Assembly (NCBI RefSeq): GCF_020379485.1
Contig: NW_026014768.1
Span: forward strand, 1 to 64,000
DNA: 64,000 nt
Direction of reading: 5' to 3'
Source of the DNA: Brassica napus
Lineage: Eukaryota; Streptophyta; Magnoliopsida; Brassicales; Brassicaceae
The notes below the pieces were generated by a model. The model was not told the origin of the DNA and ran no database searches. It saw nothing but the letters and a program-made list of their open reading frames with translations. Position numbers and translations under genes: made by a program. Each line of letters starts with the position of its first letter. The first letter of the stretch is position 1. Positions 35,901 to 46,224 of this stretch are shown in pieces.

Positions 35901-38144
35901 GAAGAAGCATTCGAAATCCTTAAAGGGAAGTTGACTCACGCCCCTTTACTTGTACTTCCAGATTTTTCTAAAGCTTTTGAAATCGAATGTGACGCTTCTG
36001 GTGTTGGTATTGGTGCTGTGTTGATGCAGGATGGAAAACCAGTGGCTTATTTCAGTGAGAAGCTTGGAGGAGCCATGCTCAACTACCCCACATACGACCA
36101 AGAACTCTATGCCTTGGTGAGGGCCCTTCAAACGTGGCAGCACTATCTTTGGCCTAAGGAGTTCATCATCCACACTGATCATCAGTCTCTAAGACACCTT
36201 AAGGGTCAGCAGAAGCTCAACAAGAGGCATGCTCGTTGGATGGAGTTCATTGAGACATTCCCTTATGTGATCAAGTACAAACAAGGTAAGGAGAATGTTG
36301 TGGCCGATGCATTGTCTCGAAGGTACACTCTTCTCTCAGCCCTTGAAACTAAATTGCTTGGCTTTGAATTTATCAAGGATCTTTATGCTTCTGATCAGGA
36401 TTTTAAAGAGATTTTTCGAAAATGCTCAAAGGTTGCTTATGGCAAATACTTTCAAAATTCTGGTTTCTTGTTCTTTGATAACCGTTTGTGTGTGCCCCAA
36501 TGTTCTTTGAGGGAGTTGTTTCTCAGGGAAGCTCATGGAGGTGGGCTTATGGGACACTTTGGAGTCAAGAAAACCTACAAGGCGGTTCATGACCATTTCT
36601 ACTGGCCGAGTCTGATGAAAGATGTTGTGAGGATCTGTAGCCGATGTGTGGTGTGCAAGAAGTCTAAGCCTAAAGCATCACACCACGGTTTGTACTCAGC
36701 TCTACCCATTCCCTCTCATCCTTGGGTAGACATTTCTATGGATTTTGTGCTTGGATTGCCTAGGTCTAAAGCTGGACGAGATTCTATCTTTGTGGTTGTT
36801 GATAGGTTCTCGAAAATGGCTCATTTCATTCCTTGTCACAAAACTGATGATGCTGTGCAAGTTGCAGATTTATTCTTTAAGGAAGTTGTTAGATTGCATG
36901 GAATGCCTAAGACCATTGTCTCTGATCGTGATGCTAAGTTCCTTAGCTATTTTTGGAAGACCTTGTGGTCTAAGCTAGGTACTAGATTGATGTTCTCTAC
37001 AACTTGTCATCCGCAAACTGATGGGCAAACTGAAGTAGTTAACCGAACCTTGTCTGCTTTGCTTAGATCTTTGGTTAAAAAGAATCTTAGGACTTGGGAA
37101 GAATGTTTGCCTCATGTTGAATTTGCTTATAACCATGCTTTGCATTCAGCTACTAAGTTTTCTCCTTTTGAGGTTGTTTATGGATTTAATCCCTTGTCTC
37201 CACTTGATCTTTTACCTTTGCCTTTGAGTGAACGAGTTAGTACAGATGGCAAGAGGAAGGTGGACACGATCAAGAAGCTGCATGAACAGGTTCGTGCCAA
37301 CATTGAAGCCAAGACCGAGGGCTACAAACGACTTGCAGACAAGAAAAGGAAAGAAGTGATCTTCCAGGAAGGTGATCTTGTTTGGGTCCACATGAGGAAG
37401 GAACGATTCCCGGAACAAAGGAAGTCCAAACTCATGCCCCGGGTCGATGGTCCATTCCAGATTCTCAGGAAACTCCATGACAATGCTTACCAGCTTGATC
37501 TTCAGGGTAAGTATGATATCTCTTCAAGTTTTAATGTTTCTGATTTATCTCCTTTTTGCGCAGATGATCCGGATTTGTGGTCAAATCCTTTTGAAGAGGG
37601 AGGGAATGATAGAACCCAGGACCTGGACCAGGACGTGGAGCAGACTCAGCATGGTGACCAGGACGATCAGATCAGTCCAACTGAGGTTCAGCCATTTAGC
37701 CGTTCCAGATCAACGGACAGAGCCGTGTACCGGATCGACCCGCGTGCACCCGGACGTGACCTAAGGATGGATCCACGACCTGATGACCAAATCAGCCAAA
37801 CCACAGGCGTTCTTCCCCGACCCATTCGCCATTCTAGAGCCAACAGTCAAGCCAGAACCCATGATCATCGAGAAGAATCAGATTCCGGACTTAGCCTGTC
37901 TTTCCTGGCCCGTTTGGGACGTACCGCACGTCCGGATCAGGCTGATCACGACCTTTCCAACCACTTTGATGATTTCATGATGATCGATGCTTCCAACTAC
38001 TCCAAAGGAAGGATACTTAAGCTCTCTGAAGATTTGGGTCGAGCTATCTCTTCATCCGTTCATGGATCATCGACGATCAATCATGCGGGCAGCCTTACGT
38101 CCGTCCTGCTCCTTACCGCGAACGACCTGATCACCAAAGGATGA
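32973..38144 (+). CDS. gag-pol: A Gag-Pol polyprotein, complete, ending inside the 3' LTR
   Basis: I chose the ATG at 32973 (ACCATGG, start of [11 protein letters not shown]) over the upstream in-frame ATG at 32919, which lies in leader sequence. The product is about 1723 residues. In order it has Gag capsid (about residues 110-290), a CX2CX4HX4C knuckle ([14 protein letters not shown], about 341), protease [12 protein letters not shown] (about 488), RT with YFDD at about 858, RNase H ([13 protein letters not shown], about 1004), integrase with HHCC zinc region (from about 1188) and DDE core ([25 protein letters not shown], about 1256-1353), then a GPF-type region and the ending NPFEEGGND. 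The last roughly 178 codons lie in the 3' LTR. No stop or frameshift was found, so the element may still be active. It copies the element through an RNA intermediate and inserts it. Confidence 0.93.
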   Translation: MDSEEERNRPGNSYAGLSNLQMRALNDSMSNLLNTGLEAIHQRLDELQGRPTQSRTRTRRDHPRRNSRSDLEIREESYDDDRSINRPRRVPRHQNRGDVNPFGRNERTNDGLSGLKLKIPSFDGKNDPDAFLEWERKIELVFDCQNFSDIKKVRLAAAEFTGYAINWYDRVVTSRRRAGEAPVDTWDELSMLMRRRFVPDHYHRDLHHKLRRLLQGSKSVEDYHQEMETLMIKADVEEPLDATMARFLTGLNRDIQDRMELEDYDSMEQMLHKAVLIEQQVKRKGLTKPTFASKPTFASKPNYQDKGKSSSTTNTAFKTNVPARVDREKKEEATKRTRDIQCFRCHGLGHYANRCPNQKVMVLLENGEVESEEDKEDLGPVYDDDNEEEALDFPVHGPLLVTRKVLDDTTDPIFDEEVDGVINEFCSTFVESSYPIYDEDVLEEPSHGSLLVTRRALSVQPKSNDKEQRENLFHSRCLISDKVCSLIIDGGSCTNVASDTLVKKLGLVTRPLSRPFRLEWLNEAGEQYVKEQVTVPLSIGRYEDEVVCNVLPMDACHVLLGRPWQFDKKAVHDGFTNRHSFDHKGKKITLVPLSPSEVHQDQVQLKKNRDQDSKADKPETSTRNSNFFVKESQVRKSLCSQKPFLLLIYKESLLASSSSDLAPEIPSEFLGILQDYSDVFPEKNPKGLPPVRGIEHQIDLVPGASLPNRPAYRTNPVETKELEKQINDLLEKGYIRESLSPCAVPVLLVPKKDGSWRMCVDCRAINNITVKYRHPIPRLDDMLDELHGSKYFSKIDLRSGYHQIRMKEGDEWKTAFKTKLGLYEWLVMPFGLTNAPSTFMRLMNHVLRSFIGHFVVVYFDDILIYSKSLDEHKQHLKSVLEVLRKERLFANLGKCSFGTDHVVFLGFVVGTDGLRVDEQKVQAIRDWPIPTTIGEVRSFHGLAGFYRRFVQNFSTLAAPLTEVIKKNVGFKWGPAQEEAFEILKGKLTHAPLLVLPDFSKAFEIECDASGVGIGAVLMQDGKPVAYFSEKLGGAMLNYPTYDQELYALVRALQTWQHYLWPKEFIIHTDHQSLRHLKGQQKLNKRHARWMEFIETFPYVIKYKQGKENVVADALSRRYTLLSALETKLLGFEFIKDLYASDQDFKEIFRKCSKVAYGKYFQNSGFLFFDNRLCVPQCSLRELFLREAHGGGLMGHFGVKKTYKAVHDHFYWPSLMKDVVRICSRCVVCKKSKPKASHHGLYSALPIPSHPWVDISMDFVLGLPRSKAGRDSIFVVVDRFSKMAHFIPCHKTDDAVQVADLFFKEVVRLHGMPKTIVSDRDAKFLSYFWKTLWSKLGTRLMFSTTCHPQTDGQTEVVNRTLSALLRSLVKKNLRTWEECLPHVEFAYNHALHSATKFSPFEVVYGFNPLSPLDLLPLPLSERVSTDGKRKVDTIKKLHEQVRANIEAKTEGYKRLADKKRKEVIFQEGDLVWVHMRKERFPEQRKSKLMPRVDGPFQILRKLHDNAYQLDLQGKYDISSSFNVSDLSPFCADDPDLWSNPFEEGGNDRTQDLDQDVEQTQHGDQDDQISPTEVQPFSRSRSTDRAVYRIDPRAPGRDLRMDPRPDDQISQTTGVLPRPIRHSRANSQARTHDHREESDSGLSLSFLARLGRTARPDQADHDLSNHFDDFMMIDASNYSKGRILKLSEDLGRAISSSVHGSSTINHAGSLTSVLLLTANDLITKG
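37507..37563 (+). other. Exitron-like segment within A pol
   Basis: This in-frame 57-nt segment begins GTAAGTAT and ends TTTTTGCGCAG, like an intron, but it also encodes a conserved protein stretch ([16 protein letters not shown]). E5 has the same borders and the same length (63917-63973). It may be chance, because the coding sequence is itself conserved. Confidence 0.3.
37593..37606 (+). other. A polypurine tract
   Basis: GAAGAGGGAGGGAA lies directly before the 3' LTR. It is also coding (EEGGN), so primer function and protein are under joint constraint. Confidence 0.9.
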
Positions 38145-38614
38145 ACCTGGACGTCTTTGTGAATCTGGACCAGTCAACACAAGAATCCGCACCTTGACCA
38201 GTCTTTAGTCAAAGTCTTCATTTCTAGTTTCTATGTCTTGTTTTCATTCATTTCTATTTTCTATGTTGTCTTTTCCCACAAATGTCTTTATGTTTCTTTG
38301 ACTCACAAACCTTATAAGTATGTGATGATCCCCCTTAATAAAATCACATCGATTTTCCTTTGCTTATTTTGAGTCTTCTCTCATTGTTCTTTGCTTAGAA
38401 CATTCATACTTCTCTTGGTGAGGTCATCTCCAAGCGAACCACTTCGTTGTGTTGGACCGGTGCGTCACATCCGGCAACCTTCGAATCTCTGGTAGTATCT
38501 TTGGGCTAATCCGCAACCCTTAGTGTCACCCCTCGATCCATCAGTTCTCAATCCTCTCGGATCTGAGTTCATATCAACCTTACCGAAAGAGTGATCCTTA
38601 TTTTGGTTCTATCA
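37607..38614 (+). repeat. A 3' LTR
   Basis: This 1008-bp copy of the 5' LTR carries C at 37788, which keeps the polyprotein frame open to the TGA at 38142-38144. Candidate TATAAG is at 38313-38318 and AATAAA at 38337-38342. Confidence 0.96.
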
Positions 38615-38619
38615 CGTGT
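38615..38619. repeat. Element A target-site duplication, right
   Basis: CGTGT is identical to 31469-31473. Removing the element rejoins array sequence without a gap. Confidence 0.93.
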
Positions 38620-41600
38620 GTGCACATGTTTGTCCGTCAGCACACACAGGACGTCCGTGTGTGTCCGTCAGCACACACAGGATGTCCATGGCTGTCCGTG
38701 TGTGTCCGTCAGCACACACATGACGTCCGTGGCTGTCCATCAGTACACATATCAGCACGTTGGTCCTTGGACTCAACACGCTGACCCTTCCCATAGACTG
38801 TTCAGGGGATTTTAGCCCACTTGGGCTGTCTGTTCAGTACACACAGGACGTCTGTGGATGTCCGCCGGCATACACAAGACGTCTGTGGCTGTTTGTGGCT
38901 GTCCGTCAGCACACACAGGACGTCTGTGGCAGTCCGTGTGTGTCCATCGGTGTCCGTCAGCACATACAGGACGTCCGTGGCTGTCCATCAGTACACATAT
39001 ATCACTCTGGTCCTTGGACTCAGCACGCTGGCCATTCCCGTAGACTGTTTGGGTGATTTTGGCCCACGTGGGCTGTCTGTTCAGTACACACAGGACGTCC
39101 GTGGGTGTCCGCCAGAACACACAAGACGTCTGTGGCTGTCCATCAGCACACACACAGCACGTCCGTGGCTGTCCGTGTGTGTCCGTGTGTGTTCGTCAGC
39201 ACACACAGGACGTCCGTGGCCGTCCATCAGTACACATATCAGCACGCTGGTCCTTGGACTCAGCACGCTGGCCATTCCCGTGGACTGTTTTGGTGATTTT
39301 GGCCCACGTGGGCTGTCTGTTCAGTACACACAGGACGTCTGTGGGTGTCCGCCGGCACACACAAGACGTCTGTGGCTGTCCGTGGCTGTCCGTCAGCACA
39401 CACAGGACGTTCGTTGCTGTCCGTCAGCACACACAGGACGTTCGTTGCTGTCCATCAGTACATATATCAGCACGCTGGTCCTTGGACTCAGCACGCTGGC
39501 CCTTCCCGTGGACTGTTCGGGTGATTTTGGCCCACATAGGCTGTCTGCTCAGTACACACAGGACGTCTGTGGGTGTCCGTCCGCACACACAGGACATCCG
39601 TGGGTGTCCGTCAGCACACACAGGACGTCCGTGGCTGTCCGTGTGTGTTTGTGTGTGTCCGTGTGTGTCCGTCAGCGCACACAGGACGTCCGTGGCTATC
39701 CACCAGTACACATATCAGCACGTTGGTCCTTGGACTCAGCACGCTGACGCTTCCAGTGGCCTGTTCGGGTGATTTTGGCCCACGTGGGCTGTCTGTTCGG
39801 TACACACATGACGTCCGTGGGTGTCCGCCAGCACACACAGGAGTCCGTGGACAGTTTGGGTGATTTTGGCCCACATGGGCTGTCTGTTCAGTACACACAG
39901 GACATCCGTGGGTGTCCGCCAGCACACACAGGACGTCCGTGGCTGTCCGTGTGTGTCCGTGTGTGTCCATCAGCACACACAGGACGTCCGGGGCTGTCCA
40001 TCAGTACACATATCAGCACGTTGGTCCTTGGACTCAGCACGCTGGCCCTTCCCATGGACTGTTTGGGTGATTTTGGCCCACATGGGCTGTCTGTTCAGTA
40101 CACACAGGACATCCGTGGGTGTCCGCCAGCACACACAGGACGTCTGTGGCTGTCCGTCAGCACACACAGGACGTCCGTGGCTGTCTGTGTGTGTCTGTGG
40201 GTGTATGCCAGCACACACATGACGTCAGTGGCTGTCTGTGGCTATCCGTCAGCACACACATGATGTCCGTGTGTGTCCGTCAGCACACACAGGACGTCCG
40301 TGGCTGTCCATCAGTACACATATCAACACACTGGTCCTTGGACTCAGCACGCTGGCCCTTCCCGTGGACTGTTTGGGTGATTTTGGCCCATGTGGGCTGT
40401 CTGTTCAGTACACACAGGACGTCCGTGGGTGTCCGCCAGCACACTTAAGACGTCTGTGGCTTTCCGTCAGCACACACAGGACGTCTGTGACTGTCCGTGT
40501 GTGTCCGTGTGTGTCCGTCAGCACACATAGGACATCCGTGGCTGTCCATCAGTACACATATCAGCACGCTTGCCCTTCCCGTGGACTGTTCGGGTGATTT
40601 TGGCCCACGTGGGCTGTCTGTTTAGTACACACAGGACATCCGTGGCTGTCCGTCAGCACACACAGTACGTCCGTGTGTGTCCATCAGCACACACAGGATG
40701 TCTTCGGCTGTAAGTGTGTGTCCGTGTGTGTCCGTCAGTGGCTGTAAATCAGTACACATATCAGCACGCTGGTCCTTGGACTCAGCACGCTGGCCCTTCC
40801 TGTGGATTATTTGGGTGATTTTGGCCCACTTGGGCTGTCTGTTTAGTACACACAGGACGTCCGTGGGTGTCCGCCAGCACACACAGGACTTCTGTGGCTC
40901 TCCGTGTGTGTCCGTGTGTGTCCGTCAGCACACACAGGACGTCCGTGGCTGTAAATCAGTACACATATCAGCACGCTGGCCCTTCCCGTGGACTGTTTAG
41001 ATGATTTTGGCCGACATTGGCTGTCTGTTCAGTACACACAGGACGTCCGTGGGTGTCCACCAGCACACACATGATGTCCGTGTCTGTCTGTGGCTGTCCG
41101 TCAGCACACACAGGACGTCCGTGGCTGTCCATCAGTACACATATCAGCACGCTTTTCCTTGGACTCAGTACACACAGGACGTCCGTGGGTGTCCGCCAGC
41201 ACACACAGGAGTCTGTGGCTGTCCGTGTGTGTCCGTGTGTGTCCATCAGCACACACAGAACGTCTGTGGCTGTCCATCAGTACACATATCAGCAAGCTGG
41301 TCCTTGGACTCAGCATGATGGCCCTTCCTGTGGACTATTTTGGTGATTTTGGCCCACTTGGGCTGTCCGTCAGCACACATAGGATGTCTGTGTGTGTCCG
41401 TCAACACACACAGGACGTCCGTGTGTGTCCGTCAGCACACACAGGACGTCTGTGGCTGTCTCTGTGTGTCCGTAGGTGTCCGTCAGCACACACATGACGT
41501 GTGTGGTAGTCCATCAGTACACATATCAGCACGTTGGGCCTTGGACTCAGCACGCTGAATCTTCCTGTGGACTGTTCGGGTGATTTTGGCCCACTTGGGC

Positions 41601-42554
41601 TGTCTGTTCAGTACACACAGGACGTCTATGGGTGTCCGCCAGCACACACAGGACATCCGTGGCTGTCCGTGTGTGTCCGTCTGCACACACAGGACGTCCG
41701 TGGCTGTCCATCAGTACACATATCAGCACGTTGGTCCTGGGACTCAGCAGGCTGGCCCTTCACGTGGACTGTTCAGGTGATTTTGGCCCACGTGGGCTGT
41801 CTGCTCAGAACACACAGGACGTCCGTGGCTCTCCGCCAGCACACACAGGACGTCCTTGGCTGTCCGTCAGCACACACAGGACGTCCGTGGCTCCCCGTGT
41901 GTGTTCGTGTGTGTCCGAGTGTGTCCGTGTGTGTCTGTTAGCACACACAGGACGTCTGTGGCTGTCCATCAGTACACATATCAGCATGCTGGTCTTTGGA
42001 CTCAGCACGCTGGCCCTTCCCGTGGACGGTTTGGGTGATTTTGGCCCACGTTGGCTGTCTGTTCACTACACACAGGACGTCCGTGGGTGTCCGCCAGCAC
42101 ACACAGGATGTCTGTGTCTGTCTGTGGCTGTCCGTCAGCACACACAGGACGTCCGTGGCTGTCCGTGTGTGTCCGTCAGCACACACAGGACGTCCATGGC
42201 TGTCCATCAGTACACATATCAGAACGCTGGTCCTTGGACTCAGCACGTTGGCCCTTCCCGTGGAATGTTCGGGTGATTTTGGCCCACGTGGGCTGTCTGT
42301 TCAGTTCAGATAGGATGTCCGTGGGTGTCCGTCAGCACACACAGGACGTCCGTGGCTGTCCGTGTGTGTCTGTGTGTGTCCGTGTGTGTCCGTCAGCACA
42401 CACAAGACGTTCGTGGCTGACAATCAGTACACATATCAGCACGTTGGTCCTTGGACTCAGCACGTTGGTCCTTGGACTCAGCACGCTGTCCCTTCCCGTG
42501 GATTGTTTGATTGATTTTTGCCCACGTGGACTGTCTGTTCAGTACACACAGGAC
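38615..42554. repeat. Tandem array, block 3
   Basis: This is a continuation of block 2 beyond element A, with the same core and subrepeats. It ends abruptly in CACACAGGAC at the 5' LTR of element B. No gene is supported. Confidence 0.93.
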
Positions 42555-43103
42555 TGTCACGCCCCCAATCTTGAATAGGATTGTTGGGACGGCCATGGTT
42601 CGAGGAAACGTGCAAGCCAGTCTTAGGACATCAAGGCAAGCGTTCCATGGTCGAGAAAGAAGGTTAAGGACATAAGGAAACTTAGACTTAACCTTATACA
42701 AGCTAAGCGACAGCTAGGACGAGTAAGACTGTAACTGGACGAAGTGGACAAGTAGCTCGGCCAGCTCAATGAAGCTAGGTTAAGTTCACTCCAGATCAGT
42801 CCCTACTAAGTCAGCTCCACTAGATGGACTACTAGCTCACTCAGCTGAGGCAGCTGAGAGTCAGCTCATCTCAGCTAGACGGACTGTCCAGGCTTTAGGC
42901 TGATGGTCCGGGTCCGGGTCAGTGGCGGGCTGTGAGGTCCGGCCATGAGGCCATGGGCTGTTGGGTCTTAGGACAAGGCCGTGGGCAAAGTCCAGGAGGC
43001 TTGGGGCGTGGGTTGGGCTTGTGGCCGACCCCAAACCCAATCAGAAAGGGCGAAGGGATGCAAGTCATGCCTGTTCGTGGGGCAAGACTTACCCCTCGTT
43101 TTC

Positions 43104-43111
43104 TATAAATA
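43104..43111 (+). promoter_or_regulatory. TATA box in B 5' LTR
   Basis: TATAAATA in a good context (TTTTCTATAAATATGGG), about 550 bp into the LTR. The same motif is at 50272-50279 in the 3' LTR. Element C has lost this region. Confidence 0.7.
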
Positions 43112-43334
43112 TGGGGGCTCTCTGGTCGATTTCATTATCCAATTCCAGAGTAAAATACTCAGAGAAAAACGTAGAGAGAAAGAAAGAGAGAAAGAGAGAG
43201 TTCCGGCCAAGAGAAAGGCCGATTGTGGTGGTGTTGTGTTCCGGCGGCTCTGATCGTTTGGGAACTAACTCCGGTCAAGAGTGGGAGATCAAGACAAGGA
43301 GAAGAGCATGGAGAACCCAGACGTGGTTCACAAG

Positions 43335-44188
43335 GTATGTGATGGGCCGTGGCTCCATCAGACCGAACGGACGGTCCATGCGACCGCACCGCGGCTCTGC
43401 TCGGTTCCTAAGTCCCATCCGGCTCTCCTTATCTGTTTCAATTCGTTTCTCTTCTCTTCTCTCTTGTTAAACACGAAAGTTTGTGTTGGTTGAGTTCAAG
43501 GAACACGTCCCTACACTTTGGCCGAACATAACCAAACCGCTAGCCTAGACACGGGTCGGTTAGTCGGATGATCCAATCGCACCAAGACTGGGCGGTTAGG
43601 ACGAACGGTTGGGAATGACCCAATGGGCACGAGTTGTCAAGAGTCATGAGTGTCCAAGAGGCACGAATGACCAAAGGGTACATGTTCCAAACGGTGTCTT
43701 TCGGGACAGGTTAGGACCGATCCTTATGGATCAGCCTATGGCTTGTCTAGTCAAGACAAGGTCACGGTTTGTCTAAGCCAAGGTAGAGTCGCAAGGTCTG
43801 ACCGGTTGCTAAGCCTTCCGGATTAGGCTTGAGGCTTACTAGGCCGATTGGATCCAGGCCTAAGGCCGGATCAGGTAAGGGAGTCCGCTGGGCCATTGAG
43901 CCGGACTCCATTGGCCGGTCGCACCTAGATTCTATCCGGATAGATGGATTGGTCTTTGGGGACGATCCGGATCTGTTCGTGTGTTCTGTTTATTTATTCT
44001 GGACTATCTATCTGATTCTAAGTCAAGGGGTGGTTGGTTGAATGACTTAGGATACGGTAGGTAGGTTCATACGTTTTATGATTATGTTGACTGAGGTTTA
44101 TCTAAGTTCTAGGAACCAAGCCAAGCATTGTAGAATCAATCCGTTCTATTCTCGGTTATGATTAATGCTTATCTGGTTGTGGTTTCAG
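43335..44188 (+). other. Candidate leader intron within B LTR
   Basis: An ACAAG|GTATGT donor lies about 230 bp after the TATA box, and GTGGTTTCAG|GAACT is a good acceptor. An alternative downstream acceptor is TCCTTAG|GCTGG at 44680, with a TACTAAC branch-point motif at 44657-44663. Use of the second acceptor would remove the PBS from the mRNA. This is inferred from sequence only. Confidence 0.4.
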
Positions 44189-44516
44189 GAACTAAGGATA
44201 GTTCTGGTCAAGCCAAGGAGCCGTGAAGGCTCGGTCAGTGAGAGGTTGTGTAACGTGTGGTTAGATGATACTAGGGATGAACTAGTGATTGTCTATGAGA
44301 CTGTTAAGAAGTTATGTATTGAATCTCATGTTTCTAAGTAATACAAAGTTTATACATTGTTATTCCGCTGTGCAATCTGTTCCTTTGTTTATGAACCTCA
44401 TATTCGAATATGACTTAGTAAATAAAAGACTTAAAATGGATCAAACAAGCAAAGAAATTAATAAGTAAGCATTCGTATCCAGTTGGGTCAAGAGACCAGG
44501 AACGGGTCTTACAAGT

Positions 44517-44528
44517 TGGTATCAGAGC
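44517..44528 (+). other. B primer-binding site (tRNA-iMet)
   Basis: TGGTATCAGAGC lies three bases after the LTR end TTACA. Confidence 0.92.
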
Positions 44529-44722
44529 ATGCTTGATTCTAGGATAGTTGGGTTATGTAGTCCACACACACACGCAGCCAGCTGATTAGGTCTCACGGTG
44601 AGGTTTGATTGCTTAGTCTAGGGATTTTTTTGTTCTGTTTATGTTAGTGTGTTTTGTACTAACATTGTCTGAATCCTTAGGCTGGAAAAAGCAAATCGGG
44701 AAAGTCCCGAAGAAGTAAGAGA
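44529..44722 (+). other. B leader
   Basis: This is untranslated sequence between the PBS and Gag. It contains TACTAAC (44657-44663) and CCTTAG|G (44680), a convincing branch point and 3' splice-site pair that is also conserved in element C. Confidence 0.55.
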
Positions 44723-46138
44723 ATGGCCGGTCAGTCTAGCCAAGTGGCCGTGGACGGAACTAATCTGTCCGGTTTGCAAACCGATCCGGCCGCAGCTAAC
44801 GCTGAAGACGTGTTGCCAACTGATCAGGCTAACCTTACGGGTACGCAACAGGATGGTCAGGAACATCAGGAGAGTGATGAGGAAGTGGAATCCTCGAACG
44901 CTAACCGTGATGGTGGCCAGCGTGAAAAAGTGGCCGATGGTACGGCCAATGTAACCGCAACACTGTCCAAAGAGGACTTGTTAGAGGCCATGAAGGTAAT
45001 GGGGACTCAGGTGGCGGCTATGGCCCAACTGTTCACGCCATTAGTGAACTCCTCGGTTGGCCAAGCTACGCCTGTGGCTACGACCGCCCCCAACACCAAT
45101 GGTCCAGTTGTGGAAACGGTCGAGGTGATCGAGATTGATCCACCAGAAAGAACCGGGAAAAAGGTGGACTATCTGAGTTTGCTTCAGCACATCTCCCGTC
45201 TAGGGACGAAGCATTTCTCAGGAAGCACCGATCCTATTGAGGCAGACGAGTGGAGTAGTAGGCTAGTCCGAAACTTCAGCTCAACTCGTTGTCCCGAGGA
45301 TTACAAGAGAGACATTGCGGTTCACTTCCTGGAAGGGGACGCACATAATTGGTGGCTGGCTGTGAACAAGCGCACCAATGGAAGTCTCCAGAGTTTTATG
45401 GATTTTGAAGATGAATTCAACCGCAAATACTTTCCTGCAGAGGCTTGGGACCGTCTGGAAGGAAGATTCCTAGACCTTACCCAAGGCTGCAAGGCCGTAC
45501 GTGAGTACGAAGAGGAGTTCAACCGGCTCCGACGGTTTGTTGGAAGGGAGCTTGAGGACGAGACAGTCCAGGTTCGTCGGTTCATTCGAGGCTTAAGGCC
45601 GGAGCTGAGAACCCACTGTTCGATCTGCACCTTCAGCACCGTCGGAGAGCTGGTTGAGCGTGTAGCTCTTTTGGAGTCTAACTTGGCCGAAGAAGCCAAG
45701 CTTAAGACAAAGTCGCAGTCTGTCCCGACGGGTAAGACTAACGACCGAAAGAGGAAGTGGGACCAGGTTGACGGAGGCAAGGCCTCTAGTGGACGATCTG
45801 AATGTCCCAAGTGTGGTAAGAACCATCCAGGTGAATGCTGGAAAGCCATGGGAGCTTGTGTGAGATGTGGCAGCTTGGATCATTCCATCCGAGATTGCAC
45901 TCGACCAAGCCGGACTCAGGGCCAATCCAGTGGCAGCGGCTCTCGGACTTGTTTCCATTGCGGCCAAAGCGGACTCTTCCAAAGTAAATGTCTTAAGCGG
46001 CAAGGAGGACAAGGGAAGGGTCGTGGAGACACGGGAAAGTCGACCCAGAGCAGGCCGACCACAACACCAAGGGTGTATGAGCTGTCCCGAGACGACGGCG
46101 CTTCTGGATCGTTTGATTCGATCTTTGGTAATTTCTGA
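44723..46138 (+). CDS. gag: B Gag protein
   Basis: This is 471 residues from an ATG in AGAATGGCC to a TGA. The N-terminal half is acidic and low in complexity. A capsid-like Ty3 Gag region spans about residues 150-320 (SRLGTKHFSGSTDP, VHFLEGDAHNWWL, VRRFIRGLRPELRTH). It is followed by three cysteine clusters: CPKCGKNHPGEC, an intact CX2CX4HX4C knuckle (CVRCGSLDHSIRDC), and CFHCGQSGLFQSKC. In the last cluster Leu replaces the zinc-binding His that element C keeps. The stop lies in the candidate intron, so this 471-residue form would be the unspliced product. Gag builds the particle and binds element RNA. Confidence 0.88.
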   Translation: MAGQSSQVAVDGTNLSGLQTDPAAANAEDVLPTDQANLTGTQQDGQEHQESDEEVESSNANRDGGQREKVADGTANVTATLSKEDLLEAMKVMGTQVAAMAQLFTPLVNSSVGQATPVATTAPNTNGPVVETVEVIEIDPPERTGKKVDYLSLLQHISRLGTKHFSGSTDPIEADEWSSRLVRNFSSTRCPEDYKRDIAVHFLEGDAHNWWLAVNKRTNGSLQSFMDFEDEFNRKYFPAEAWDRLEGRFLDLTQGCKAVREYEEEFNRLRRFVGRELEDETVQVRRFIRGLRPELRTHCSICTFSTVGELVERVALLESNLAEEAKLKTKSQSVPTGKTNDRKRKWDQVDGGKASSGRSECPKCGKNHPGECWKAMGACVRCGSLDHSIRDCTRPSRTQGQSSGSGSRTCFHCGQSGLFQSKCLKRQGGQGKGRGDTGKSTQSRPTTTPRVYELSRDDGASGSFDSIFGNF

Positions 46139-46216
46139 ATTTATCTGTTTACATTCAATAGAATGCTTGGTCTGGAACCTAGAATGGCTAGGGGATTCTG
46201 ATGTGGTCTCTTATAG
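46128..46216 (+). other. Candidate intron joining B gag and pol
   Basis: The 89 nt run from G|GTAATT to CTTATAG|GGACC. Excision would put Gly-Thr-Leu-Met-Ile-Gly-Gly after the last Gag residues and read into protease. Unspliced RNA stops after Gly-Asn-Phe. The length differs from E1 (93) and C (90), yet the spliced frame is kept in each. Confidence 0.6.
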
Positions 46217-46224
46217 GGACCCTC

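Larger units (their letters stand above)
31474..38614 (+). mobile_element. A: intact, young CRM-like Ty3/gypsy retrotransposon
   Basis: This is a complete element of 7141 bp. It has two 1008-bp LTRs with one difference (T at 31655, C at 37788), a 5-bp target duplication, a PBS, a polypurine tract and an unbroken polyprotein. The clade is inferred from the RT-integrase sequence, the DGG protease, the ending NPFEEGGND and the lack of a C-terminal chromodomain. CRM is my best guess, Reina-type an alternative. It is inserted in the tandem array, and the array resumes in phase across the duplication. Confidence 0.95.
42555..44513 (+). repeat. B 5' LTR
   Basis: This 1959-bp LTR runs from TGTCACGCCCCC to TCTTACA. 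An AGCT-rich block lies at about 42699-42890. Relative to the 3' LTR it lacks 48 bp between two GCAAGT direct repeats near 43061 and one C near 43095. Confidence 0.93.

Noticed and set aside
42700..42890. tRNA or small RNA gene in the AGCT-rich LTR block
   Set aside because: No cloverleaf or A/B box could be placed, and the block is repeated in each LTR.
42961..43470. Open frames in the B LTR (169 and 90 codons, repeated at 50080-50488) as genes
   Set aside because: They lie across the promoter and leader of the LTR, and the frame is not kept between the two LTRs or in C.
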